Of a DNA stretch of 64,000 nt, positions 16,867 to 24,599 are shown piece after piece. The number at the start of each line of letters is the position of its first letter. The stretch's first letter is position 1. Both the position numbers and the translations under genes were made by a program. The notes beneath the pieces were generated by a model. The model did not search any database. It had not been told where the DNA came from and saw only the letters and a list, made by a program, of their open reading frames with translations. The DNA lies in assembly GCA_030715195.1 (NCBI GenBank), contig JAUYVI010000011.1, forward strand, positions 1-64,000, in the 5' to 3' direction. The DNA comes from Dongia sedimenti. GTDB lineage: Bacteria > Pseudomonadota > Alphaproteobacteria > Dongiales > Dongiaceae.

Positions 16867-18150
16867 ATGCAAGCCAACGAACCGACACCCAAAGAGCTGC
16901 GGCGGGTGGTCTTTGCCAGCGTCATCGGCGCGACGATCGAGTGGTACGATTTCTTTCTGTATGGCATCGTCGCAGGCATCGTCTTCAACAAGCTCTACTT
17001 TCCCGTGGATGATCCCGTCGTCTCCACGCTGCTCGCCTACACCACGTTCGCCATCGGATTCGTGGCGCGCCCGCTGGGCGGGGTGATTTTCGGCCATTTC
17101 GGCGACAAGATCGGCCGCAAGAACATGCTGGTCATGACGCTCATGATCATGGGTGTCGCAACCGTGCTGATCGGCCTGCTCCCGACCTATGAGCAGGTCG
17201 GCATCCTGGCACCGATCCTGCTGCTGTTGCTGCGCATCGCGCAAGGCATCGGCATCGGCGGCGAGTGGGGTGGCGCGGTCCTGATGGCCTACGAATATGC
17301 CCCGGCCCACAAGCGCGGCTTCTATGCGAGCTTGCCGCAGATCGGGCTTGCTATCGGGCTATGCCTCGCATCCGGAGTGACCGCGGTCGCCTCTCTGCTG
17401 CCTGAGGAAGATTTCATGTCCTGGGGCTGGCGTATCGCCTTCATCGCCAGCCTGCTCCTCGTCGCGGTCGGGCTCTATATCCGCCTCAAGATCATGGAGA
17501 CGCCGGAGTTCATGAAAGTTAAGGCAACGCAGACGGAGTCGAAACTTCCCTTCGCGGACCTGATCAAGGGATATCCACGGAATATTCTGCTGGGCATGGG
17601 GGCGCGCTATATCGACGGCGTCTTCTTCAACGTCTTCGCCGTGTTCTCGATTGTCTATCTGTCGAAGTACGTGAACATGCCCCGCACCACGGCGCTTTGG
17701 CTGGTCACCGCCGCCGCCTTCGTGATGATCGGGTCCATTCCCGTGTTCGGCAGGCTCTCCGACCGCTGGGGCCGTCCCAAGACCTACGGTATCGGCGCTC
17801 TGCTTCTTGCACTCATCACCTTTCCCGCCTTTTGGATGATGGGGACGGGTGATCCGCTTATAGCGGGCCTCGCGCTCGTGGTGCCGCTCGGGATCGTCTA
17901 TGCGATCTGCTACGGACCGGAAGCGGCGCTGTTCTCCGATCTCTTCGACTCCAGGGTGCGCTATACCGGCATTTCCTTCGTCTATCAGTTCTCGGGTATC
18001 TTTGCCTCCGGCATTACGCCGATCATTGCGACTTATCTGATATCCAAGAATGACGGCGATCCGGCGCTTCTCGCCGGCTACGTCGTCTTTGCCGCCCTTG
18101 TCAGCATGGTGTCCGCATTCGCTATCAAGCGGCCCGTCGGCGAGCGGTGA
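16867..18150 (+). CDS. MFS transporter, metabolite:proton symporter type (ShiA/ProP-like)
   Basis: 427 aa, twelve predicted membrane helices. Typical motifs of the metabolite:H+ symporter family are VFASVIGATIEWYDFFLYG at the N-terminus, FGHFGDKIGRKNMLV between helices 2 and 3, and GIGGEWGGAVLMAYEYAP in helix 5. RBS GGGGAGG lies 6 bp before ATG. It is cotranscribed with the GMC oxidoreductase. Related carriers move small organic acids, betaines or shikimate; the cargo here is not determinable. Confidence 0.87.
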   Translation: MQANEPTPKELRRVVFASVIGATIEWYDFFLYGIVAGIVFNKLYFPVDDPVVSTLLAYTTFAIGFVARPLGGVIFGHFGDKIGRKNMLVMTLMIMGVATVLIGLLPTYEQVGILAPILLLLLRIAQGIGIGGEWGGAVLMAYEYAPAHKRGFYASLPQIGLAIGLCLASGVTAVASLLPEEDFMSWGWRIAFIASLLLVAVGLYIRLKIMETPEFMKVKATQTESKLPFADLIKGYPRNILLGMGARYIDGVFFNVFAVFSIVYLSKYVNMPRTTALWLVTAAAFVMIGSIPVFGRLSDRWGRPKTYGIGALLLALITFPAFWMMGTGDPLIAGLALVVPLGIVYAICYGPEAALFSDLFDSRVRYTGISFVYQFSGIFASGITPIIATYLISKNDGDPALLAGYVVFAALVSMVSAFAIKRPVGER

Positions 18151-18293
18151 ACGAGGCCGGTGTGGGTGCGCCGATGGCGGGCCCACACCGATCACCGGAT
18201 CGCGTCGTCGCGTTGAATTCGCCGCTGCCTGAATGACGTACTGGCTCAGCCGGAATTCGCTGCGCTGAAGCCGGACGATTCTTGCTGACATGC

Positions 18294-18715
18294 CTGACGT
18301 GATGCGCCGATTGTGGTATAGTCTGCGCGCTGTTTGAAATCGTGAATGCTGCATTGAAGCCGCATGCGAGATGGCGTCGTCACAAGACCGGCGCTTCGTT
18401 CTGACCACGCGTTGCTGCACTGCATCGCAGACCCGGCACAGACAGAATGATGAATCACGCGCCTGAACCCGGACAGGACCCGGACAGGAAGAACATTCTC
18501 TGTAAATTCCGGATGGCTCCGGTGCGACGCATGCGTCACGCGCATAAATGCAGACGGGACGCAGACAGAATCGAAGACGCTTCGGTCTCCGAGCACTTGT
18601 TCCGTCAACCCCGACGGGACCCAGACAGAATCGAAACTGCTTTGGCGCTCACGAAGGACAGGTACGCTCGCATCGTCAACGACTTAGTGCGCTTTGCACC
18701 CTCTGAAAATCGTCC
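18294..18715 (+). ncRNA. Candidate non-coding element, copy 1 of 2, in the 615-bp convergent gap
   Basis: The gap 18151-18765 has no convincing gene. It begins (18301-18320) with GATGCGCCGATTGTGGTATA, which ends in a TATAGT -10-like box with CTGACG 17 bp upstream. It ends near 18681-18707 with GACTTAGTGCGCTTTGCACC and CTCTGAA. Both blocks recur in the gap at 63.4-63.6 kb. Inside are degenerate repeats of a GACGGGACSCAGACAGAATC core (18553 and 18613, exactly 60 bp apart, with weaker copies near 18430 and 18475). Small hairpins are also present: CCGGA-TGGC-TCCGG at 18509 and CGAAG-ACG-CTTCG at 18572. A 141-codon ORF overlaps it but has no coding support. An RNA gene or a mobile intergenic repeat are both possible. 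Confidence 0.4.
18553..18635. repeat. 60-bp-period direct repeats inside the intergenic element
   Basis: The 23-base segment starting GACGGGACGCAGACAG at 18553 recurs at 18613 with one change (GC to CC). Weaker related copies (ACCCGGCACAGACAGAAT near 18431, GACCCGGACAGGAAGAA near 18477) precede them. Period 60 bp for the last pair. Too few and too irregular to be a CRISPR array. Confidence 0.65.
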
Positions 18716-18765
18716 GCGGCGTCTGTGTCGATCAGTCCGCCGCCCGGGACTGGAGAGATCCCGCG

Positions 18766-20313
18766 CTAGACCAGCGCGACCACGCCGCGCGAGGTCAGGT
18801 GCATGTGGGTCAGCGTGCGCTCGGCATGGCGCAGGCGCCAGGACAGCATCTTCTGCGCATAATCCAGCATGACGCCGGCATGGGCCGGATCGCCGGCGAG
18901 ATTGTGCATTTCATGCGGATCGTTCCGGATGTCGAACAGCAGCGGCGGCAGGGCGGCGAAATGCACATACTTGTACTGCCCGTCGCGGATCACGGCATAG
19001 GCGCATTCATCCGAATGCAGGCCGAGCGCGGTCTCCGGATCCTGGTCCGGCACATCGCGGAAATCGTGCTCCCAGCGCGCTTCGGTCCGCCAGTTCGGCG
19101 GTGTCGATCCGGCGACGAAGGGCAGCAGCGAGCGTCCGTCGCAGGTGTGCGGAATCTTCAGCCCCAGCCAGTCTAGGATGGTCGGCATGATATCGACCGC
19201 CTCGGTGAACTGCGCGACCTGCGATCCCCGCGTCGCTTGCATGCCGGGATCGCGGACGATCAGCGGAATGTGGAACGAGGGGTCGAAATAGACCTGCTTG
19301 CCCCAGCAATAATGCTCGCCCAGCATCTCGCCGTGATCGCAGGTGAAGATGATCAGGGTCTCGTCGTACTCGCCGGTCGCCTTCAGGTGATCGACGATGC
19401 GGCCGACCTGCACATCGACCTGGGTCATCATCGCGTAGTAGGTGGCCTGGAGCTGCCGCAGATCGAGATCGCTGAGCCGGGCGAAGTCGAGCGGGTTGTG
19501 CTCGTCATAACCGTCGCCCGGGCGGATGCGGCTGAGCTTATAGGCGAGATAGGGATGCTGCGCGCCTTCGGCTTCGAGGCTTGCCGCGCGCGGCGTCTCC
19601 GGCATGTGCGCGGGATCGTAAAGCATGTTCCAGGGCTCGGGCGCGATGATCGGCGGGTGCGGACGCAGGAACACCACATGCGCGAACCAGTTCTCGTTGC
19701 GGCGCACCGACACCCAGTCGAGGAAAGTGTCCGCCATGAAAGTGGTCTCACTCTCCGCGTCGGAGAAGATGGTCGGAATGGCGCGGAAGCCGCGGCCCGG
19801 CGGCAGCGTGAATCCCGGCCGCGGCTTGTAGGCGTCGGCGCGGCCGTTGGGCAGGTGGTAGCCGCGGCCCTTGAGATAGGCGATCCACGGCTTGGCATGA
19901 TCGGGAAACAGCATGCCGACGGTGAAGCCCGGCATCGGCCCTTCATAGGTGGTGAGCGCCGGATCGTTGGGATCGCGGCCGCGCGGATCGGCGCTGGTAT
20001 CGGTGTAGCCGAACAGCGTCGGGTCGTAGCCGCCGCGCCGCGCCTCGAGCGCCAGGTTGGTGTGCCGCGCGTCGAGCGGCGTGCCGTTGCGGCCCGAACG
20101 GTGATTCATCAGGTAGAGGCCGGTCAGCATGCTGGTCCGCGCCGGGCCGCAGGGTGTCGCCTGCGCGTAGTGCTCGCGGAACAGCACGCCGTCGCGCGCC
20201 AGGGCGTCGATGTTCGGCGTCTGCACCACCGGGTGGCCGAGGATGGAGAGGCATTCCGCCCGCCATTGATCCGCGGAAATGAACAGGACTTTCCGCTTCG
20301 CGGGCTTGGTCAT
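18766..20313 (-). CDS. Sulfatase-superfamily hydrolase, phosphonate monoester hydrolase-like
   Basis: 515 aa alkaline-phosphatase/sulfatase-fold hydrolase without a signal peptide, so probably cytoplasmic. Metal ligands start with ISADQWR (Asp15). The formylglycine-forming motif is TPCGPARTSMLTG (Cys55, Arg59). Further metal residues lie in IIFTCDHGEMLGEH. The size, the TPCGPAR motif and the MLGEHYCWGK segment fit the phosphonate monoester/phosphodiester hydrolases better than classical arylsulfatases. It begins 11 bp after the DeoR gene in the same operon as a glycerol-1-phosphate dehydrogenase-like enzyme. This suggests it cleaves a phosphodiester or phosphonate ester to release a glycerophosphate. 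That substrate is inference; a sulfate ester is not excluded. Confidence 0.8.
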   Translation of the reverse strand: MTKPAKRKVLFISADQWRAECLSILGHPVVQTPNIDALARDGVLFREHYAQATPCGPARTSMLTGLYLMNHRSGRNGTPLDARHTNLALEARRGGYDPTLFGYTDTSADPRGRDPNDPALTTYEGPMPGFTVGMLFPDHAKPWIAYLKGRGYHLPNGRADAYKPRPGFTLPPGRGFRAIPTIFSDAESETTFMADTFLDWVSVRRNENWFAHVVFLRPHPPIIAPEPWNMLYDPAHMPETPRAASLEAEGAQHPYLAYKLSRIRPGDGYDEHNPLDFARLSDLDLRQLQATYYAMMTQVDVQVGRIVDHLKATGEYDETLIIFTCDHGEMLGEHYCWGKQVYFDPSFHIPLIVRDPGMQATRGSQVAQFTEAVDIMPTILDWLGLKIPHTCDGRSLLPFVAGSTPPNWRTEARWEHDFRDVPDQDPETALGLHSDECAYAVIRDGQYKYVHFAALPPLLFDIRNDPHEMHNLAGDPAHAGVMLDYAQKMLSWRLRHAERTLTHMHLTSRGVVALV

Positions 20314-20324
20314 GGCGCCGGACT

Positions 20325-21104
20325 CTAGAAGAGGATTTCCACGCGCGCCTTGCCGAGGGCCGCGCCGAGCTCCGGCGGCGGCGCCTGGTCGGTCACCAGG
20401 CGGTGGATGTCCGACAACGGACAGACGACGTCGAGATTGGGCAGGTCGAACTTCGAATGGTCGAGCAGCACGATATGCTCCTGCGAGCGCTGCAGCATGG
20501 CGCGCTTCACCGCCGCGGCGCTGGAATGCACGTCGTTTGGTCCTTCGACGGTGATGCCGCTGGCGCCGATCACCGCGCGGTTGGCGTTGAAGCGGCTGAG
20601 ATAGTTGATCGTGTCCGGGCCCATCACGCTGCCGTCATGCGGATCGTACTCGCCGGGGCAGGCGAGCACCGTGATCGTCGGATTGGTCGAGAACGCCATC
20701 GCGACGGCGAAGCAGTTGGTGACGATGGTGAGGTTCTTCGCCTCGGCCGCCAGGCGGCGCGCGAAGTGCAGGGTGGTGGAGCCCGCGTCGATCATCAGGA
20801 CTTCGCGCTGCTCGATCAGACTGGCCGCGGTCGCGGCGATCCGCTCGCGCTCCTCGGTCATCGCGTTGAAGCGTTCGTTCCAGGCCGGCTCGAAGCCGAA
20901 CGGCCGCACCACCGCGCCGCCGTAAGTGCGGTTGATGAGCCCGCTCTGGCCCATCTCCTCGAGGTCGCGTCGGATCGTCTCATAGGAGACGCCGAGCTCG
21001 GCCGCGAGATCGGAGATGCGAATCGTCGTCGAAACCCTGAGCTCCGTCAGGATCCGGTCTTGCCGGTCCTTCTTGGAGAGCTTAACCATTTCGTTCATCA
21101 CCAA
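20325..21104 (-). CDS. DeoR/GlpR-family transcriptional regulator
   Basis: About 259 aa. N-terminal DeoR helix-turn-helix (KKDRQDRILTELR, ISDLAAELGVSYETIRRDLEEM) and a C-terminal phosphosugar-sensing domain with DAGSTTLHFARRL, IGASGIT and VLLDHSKFD. The start is uncertain. TTG 21104 has the best-spaced GGAGA, while ATG 21098 and ATG 21089 are alternatives. DeoR proteins of this type usually respond to sugar or glycerol phosphates. It lies between the dehydrogenase and hydrolase genes and probably binds the palindrome at 23245-23263 to control both divergent arms. Confidence 0.87.
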   Translation of the reverse strand: MVMNEMVKLSKKDRQDRILTELRVSTTIRISDLAAELGVSYETIRRDLEEMGQSGLINRTYGGAVVRPFGFEPAWNERFNAMTEERERIAATAASLIEQREVLMIDAGSTTLHFARRLAAEAKNLTIVTNCFAVAMAFSTNPTITVLACPGEYDPHDGSVMGPDTINYLSRFNANRAVIGASGITVEGPNDVHSSAAAVKRAMLQRSQEHIVLLDHSKFDLPNLDVVCPLSDIHRLVTDQAPPPELGAALGKARVEILF

Positions 21105-21182
21105 GTGAAATGTCTCCCGGCTCGCGTTTGCGCCACATTGGCGAGCGCGCCCGGGTTTGGCAAGAATCCTGGTGCCGCGGCA

Positions 21183-22496
21183 TCATTGCGCAGGCACCGG
21201 CGTGGCGCCGACGAGGCGCGTCAGGGTGCCGGTATCGGCGGCAAGATCGAGGAAAGTGTAGCGGTCGCGCACTTCCCGCGCGTGCAGCACAGCCTCGGCA
21301 TAGCGCTCGTCCGAGAGACCGATGTCGGAGGGCCGCGTCGGCGCGCCGCAGCGGCGCAGCGTGGATTCCAGCGCGGTGGCGCTGCGATGCACGGCGCGAA
21401 TCGCCTGGCGAATCTCCGGCCAATCCTGCGTCAGCCGGTGATTGACCGCCGCGAGGCGTTCGCCGCTCAGCAGCTTGCCGGCAAAGCTCGCCCAGCAGGT
21501 GGCACCGACATCGGCGCCGTAGAAGGATAAGAACGTTCCAATGGTTGCCGGTGCAGGCGCGAGCCGAGGCTGTTCCAGGCGCAAGGTCTCGCCTTGAATC
21601 CGGGCCATGGTCAGCGTGGTGACGGCGATCTGCTCGCCGTGGAAGTTGGCGCCGGCCGGATCGCCGCGCATCTCCAGGAAATGCGCGATCAGATGCTCGC
21701 CTTGGCTGGCGGGATAGCTGCCGCCGCAGATGGTCATGCCGAAGCCGGACATCACCAGGGTGCGCGCCAGGCGCGTGATCGCCTCCGGGTCGCCGGAGAG
21801 CAGGCCCTCGGGAGAGGCGAGCAGGGCCGTTTCATCTTCGGCCAGGAGCTGAAAGGGCAAAGCGCGATAGGGCCGGTCCAGCAGCAGGTGCGCCAGCAGC
21901 CAGTCGGCCTGCGCCGTCGGCCGGCAGATGCTGTCGCCGAAACCGGCGGCGATCATGCGGCGCGGCGCCTTGGCGAGAATATCGACATCGAGAAAGACGC
22001 CGCGCGCCGCCGCGGCGGGAAGCGACTTCTTGACCCCGCCATCCATGATCGCGGCGTTGACCGAGGTGTAGCCGTTCATGGACGGCGCCGTGCCGAAGCA
22101 GGCATAGGGCTTGCGGTCGAGAAAGGCTGCGTATTTGGCGAGGTCGTTGATGGTGCCCGATCCCACCGCGACCAGCCCCTCGGCAAGAGAGGTCGCGGCG
22201 CGGATGCGCTGCACGGTTTCCATGTCGGCATGCGGGCGCTCCGGCAGGATGACGGGCGTCACCGTGAACCGCGCCGCGAGCGCGCCGGAGACGCGGGCGC
22301 CCAGCACCTGCCAGGTCGTCGGGTCGGCGATGAGCGCGAGGCGGCTGCCGAGACCGAGATCGGCGATGAGCGCCGCTTCGCCGCCGCGCAGGCTGGGCGC
22401 GATCGTCACTTTGCGGGTCGGCACGGCGATGCCTTCACCGCTGTCCGGATCCCGGAGGTTGCCCGCCAGCAGGCGCCGCAGCAGGACTTCGCTCAT
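21183..22496 (-). CDS. sn-glycerol-1-phosphate dehydrogenase-like protein (AraM/EgsA family)
   Basis: 437 aa, somewhat longer than typical AraM/EgsA. NAD(P)-binding GLVAVGSGTINDLAKYAA, the substrate loop FGTAPSMNGYTSVNAA, the metal-region GFGDSICRP, and metal-ligand histidines in QGEHLIAHFLEM and FHGEQIAV mark it as an iron/zinc-dependent member of the polyol dehydrogenase superfamily. The family interconverts sn-glycerol-1-phosphate and dihydroxyacetone phosphate. ATG 22496 (MSEVLLRRLL) overlaps the stop of the upstream TIM-barrel gene by 4 bp; the longer open frame upstream is a shadow of that gene. Next to a phosphodiesterase-like enzyme and an importer, a catabolic role is likely. Confidence 0.82.
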   Translation of the reverse strand: MSEVLLRRLLAGNLRDPDSGEGIAVPTRKVTIAPSLRGGEAALIADLGLGSRLALIADPTTWQVLGARVSGALAARFTVTPVILPERPHADMETVQRIRAATSLAEGLVAVGSGTINDLAKYAAFLDRKPYACFGTAPSMNGYTSVNAAIMDGGVKKSLPAAAARGVFLDVDILAKAPRRMIAAGFGDSICRPTAQADWLLAHLLLDRPYRALPFQLLAEDETALLASPEGLLSGDPEAITRLARTLVMSGFGMTICGGSYPASQGEHLIAHFLEMRGDPAGANFHGEQIAVTTLTMARIQGETLRLEQPRLAPAPATIGTFLSFYGADVGATCWASFAGKLLSGERLAAVNHRLTQDWPEIRQAIRAVHRSATALESTLRRCGAPTRPSDIGLSDERYAEAVLHAREVRDRYTFLDLAADTGTLTRLVGATPVPAQ

Positions 22497-23173
22497 GCCG
22501 CCACCGCCGCGCAATCGGCTTGGACCGCGGCGAGCTGTGACGCCAGCGCCCCCATATCGGGGGCGTAGCTGCCGTCGAACACCGCGGAGCCGATGGTGAA
22601 GGCATCGGCGCCGGCCTCGGCGATCGCCTTGATCTGCGCCTTCGCGGCAATGCTGCCGGCGACGATCAGCCGCTTCGAACCCAGGCCCTTCTTGGCGGCG
22701 CGAATCAGCGCCAGCGGATCCGCCTCGGTCGCGCGATAGGCGAGGAGGTCGGCGCCGGCGCAGCCCTTGTCGACAAACGCGCGGCAATGCGCCTCGACGT
22801 CGTTGGGCGTGCCGGCGAGCTTGGTCGGGTGGCCGCGCGGGAAGCCGGGGAAGGGAAAGGTGCGGAGCTTCGATCCCGCCAGAATCTCCTGCACCGCCGC
22901 GACATCGGTGCCGCCCAGCAGGCAATCGACCCCGAGCTCGGCCGCGACGCGCGCGGAGTTGAGGCAGGTCTCCGGCGTGGTGCTGACCACCTCCATGTAG
23001 CTCGTGGCGCCGCTCGCCTGGATCGCCTGATTGAGCGCCGCGAGGGTCGCCGGCGGCACGCCGACATCCTTGAAGCCGACATGCTTCAGCCCGAGCGGAC
23101 GCACCAGCCGGAACAGCTCCAGGCAGTCGGAAATGGTCCGGTCCTGCCGGGTCAGCATGAAAATGAAGTCCAT
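22493..23173 (-). CDS. HisA/KDPG-aldolase-like TIM-barrel protein of unknown function
   Basis: 226 aa, predicted (beta/alpha)8 barrel. A phosphate-binding C-terminal half is visible: RLIVAGSIAAKAQIKAIAEA followed by GADAFTIGSAVFDG, as in HisA, KDPG aldolase and related barrels. N-terminal MDFIFMLTRQDRTI and GLKHVGFKDVG are characteristic but I cannot assign a named family. ATG 23173 was chosen; a longer frame begins at 23209. It is the promoter-proximal gene of the minus-strand operon and overlaps the dehydrogenase gene (ATGA). It could act as an aldolase, isomerase or epimerase on a phosphorylated intermediate. Confidence 0.7.
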   Translation of the reverse strand: MDFIFMLTRQDRTISDCLELFRLVRPLGLKHVGFKDVGVPPATLAALNQAIQASGATSYMEVVSTTPETCLNSARVAAELGVDCLLGGTDVAAVQEILAGSKLRTFPFPGFPRGHPTKLAGTPNDVEAHCRAFVDKGCAGADLLAYRATEADPLALIRAAKKGLGSKRLIVAGSIAAKAQIKAIAEAGADAFTIGSAVFDGSYAPDMGALASQLAAVQADCAAVAA

Positions 23174-23244
23174 GGGTGTTTCGGCCAGTCGGTGTTTGGT
23201 GCTGCACAACGGATCTGTGATGATTGTGTGAACTTACAGATAGT

Positions 23245-23277
23245 AATGTTGAGATTCAACATTTCTCGTGCTAGCGT
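23245..23277 (+). promoter_or_regulatory. Palindromic operator and overlapping promoter of the divergon
   Basis: AATGTTGA-GAT-TCAACATT is a perfect 8-bp inverted repeat (23245-23263). It resembles DeoR/GlpR-type operators, whose half-sites contain ATGTTCG. A possible promoter, TTGAGA (23250-23255) and TAGCGT (23272-23277), overlaps it and would fire toward the binding-protein gene. Binding there would block transcription. The palindrome is plain; the binder is inferred. Confidence 0.6.
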
Positions 23278-23363
23278 CCTTTCCGTGTGAGGCGCGGAAG
23301 ACGCCGGAGGCGGGTTGTCCGTCATCACGGCGTCACGGGGAAGACATCCACAGGAGAGGCGAG

Positions 23364-24488
23364 ATGAAGCGGAACTGGCTGGAACAATCGGCGCTCGGAT
23401 CGGCGGCGGCTCTCGCCCTGCTGGGCCTGACCTGGAGTGCAGCCCAGGCCGAACCCTCGGCGGAGCTGATCGAGGCGGCGAAGAAGGAAGGCGAGCTGAC
23501 GATCATCGCCGTGCCGCATGACTGGTGCCTCTATGGCGAGGTCATCGAGGACTTCAAGGCGAAGTACGGGTTCCTCAAGCTGAACGAGCTCAACCCCGAT
23601 GCCGGCTCCGGCGATGAGATCGAGGCGATCAAGGCCAACAAGGGCAATACCGGCCCGCAGGCGCCGGACGTGATCGATGTCGGCCTCTCCTTCGGCCCCT
23701 CCGCCAAGAAGGACGGGTTGATCCAGCCTTACAAGGTCTCAACCTGGGACTCGATCCCGGACAGTCAGAAGGATGCCGAAGGCTACTGGTACGGCGACTA
23801 TTACGGCGTGCTGGCCTTCGAAGTGAACAAGGACATGATCAAGAACATCCCGACCGACTGGTCGGATCTGCAGAAGCCGGAATACAAGGGCCAGGTGGCG
23901 CTCGACGGCGATCCGCGGGTCTCCAATGAGTCGATCCAGGCGGTGTTCGCGTCCGGCCTGTCATCGACCGGCGGCGATATCGACAAGGCGGCCGATGCCG
24001 GGCTGCAATTCTTCAAGAAGCTGAACGAGAGCGGCAACTTCGTGCCGATCGGCGGCGGCGCCTCGACCCTGGCCCAGGGCACCACGCCGATCGTGATCCG
24101 CTGGGACTATCTGGCGCTCGGCGATCGCGACACGCTCGGCGGCAATCCCGACGTCGCCGTGGTAGTGCCGAAGACCGGCATCGTCGCCGGCGTCTATGTC
24201 CAGGCGATCAGCGCCTATGCGCCGCATCCCAACGCCGCCAAGCTCTGGATGGAGCATCTCTATTCCGATGCGGCCCAGCTCACCTGGCTCAAGGGCTACT
24301 GCCATCCGGCGCGGTTCGACGACCTGGTGAAACGCGGCGTGGTGCCGGCCGAGCTGATGGCCAAGCTGCCGCCGGCCGAGAACTATGCCAAGGCCCTGTT
24401 CCCGACCCTCGAGCAGCAGGGCAAGGGAAAGGAAATCATCACCAAGCAGTGGGACAGCGTCGTCGGGGTCAACGTGCAAACCAATTGA
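23364..24488 (+). CDS. ABC transporter substrate-binding protein (PotD/Fe3+/phosphonate-type)
   Basis: 374 aa periplasmic protein with a Sec signal peptide (MKRNWLEQSALGSAAALALL, cleavage near AQA-EP). The mature protein starts ELIEAAKKEGELTIIAV, the typical opening of family-1 binding proteins for iron, polyamines or aminoethylphosphonate. RBS AGGAGAGG precedes ATG 23364; the open frame continues upstream but lacks a signal-like start. First gene of a binding protein-permease-permease-ATPase operon divergent from the hydrolase/dehydrogenase operon. A phosphorus-containing organic substrate is inferred from that pairing. Confidence 0.83.
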   Translation: MKRNWLEQSALGSAAALALLGLTWSAAQAEPSAELIEAAKKEGELTIIAVPHDWCLYGEVIEDFKAKYGFLKLNELNPDAGSGDEIEAIKANKGNTGPQAPDVIDVGLSFGPSAKKDGLIQPYKVSTWDSIPDSQKDAEGYWYGDYYGVLAFEVNKDMIKNIPTDWSDLQKPEYKGQVALDGDPRVSNESIQAVFASGLSSTGGDIDKAADAGLQFFKKLNESGNFVPIGGGASTLAQGTTPIVIRWDYLALGDRDTLGGNPDVAVVVPKTGIVAGVYVQAISAYAPHPNAAKLWMEHLYSDAAQLTWLKGYCHPARFDDLVKRGVVPAELMAKLPPAENYAKALFPTLEQQGKGKEIITKQWDSVVGVNVQTN

Positions 24489-24554
24489 ATCCTTGGTCAA
24501 CTGACCGCTGCGCATTTCCAGCTTGGTTCCAATCCTTCGGTCCTGTTTGATGGA

Positions 24555-24583
24555 TCCGGTCCTCTGCTTCGCTGAGGGCCGGA
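24555..24583 (+). promoter_or_regulatory. mRNA hairpin between binding-protein and permease genes
   Basis: A 10-bp stem with one G-U pair (24555-24564 with 24574-24583, 9-nt loop) sits in the 111-bp gap after the binding-protein stop. It has no T-tract, so it is more likely an mRNA-stabilising or processing hairpin than a terminator. It would favour higher expression of the binding protein. Confidence 0.5.
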
Positions 24584-24599
24584 CCATCGGCCGGAGAGA

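Noticed and set aside
18430-18640. CRISPR-like array
   Set aside because: Only two strong repeats, degenerate others, spacers of uneven similarity and no cas genes.
18447-18872. 141-codon plus-strand ORF with RRDADRIE / RRDPDRIE repeats
   Set aside because: It overlaps the sulfatase 3' end, has no RBS or homologous frame in the second copy of the element (the shared end block differs by one base), so a non-coding element is preferred.
21183-23207. 674-aa fusion version of the glycerol-1-phosphate dehydrogenase
   Set aside because: The upstream part is an alternate frame of the TIM-barrel gene, which has its own start and a clean ATGA overlap.
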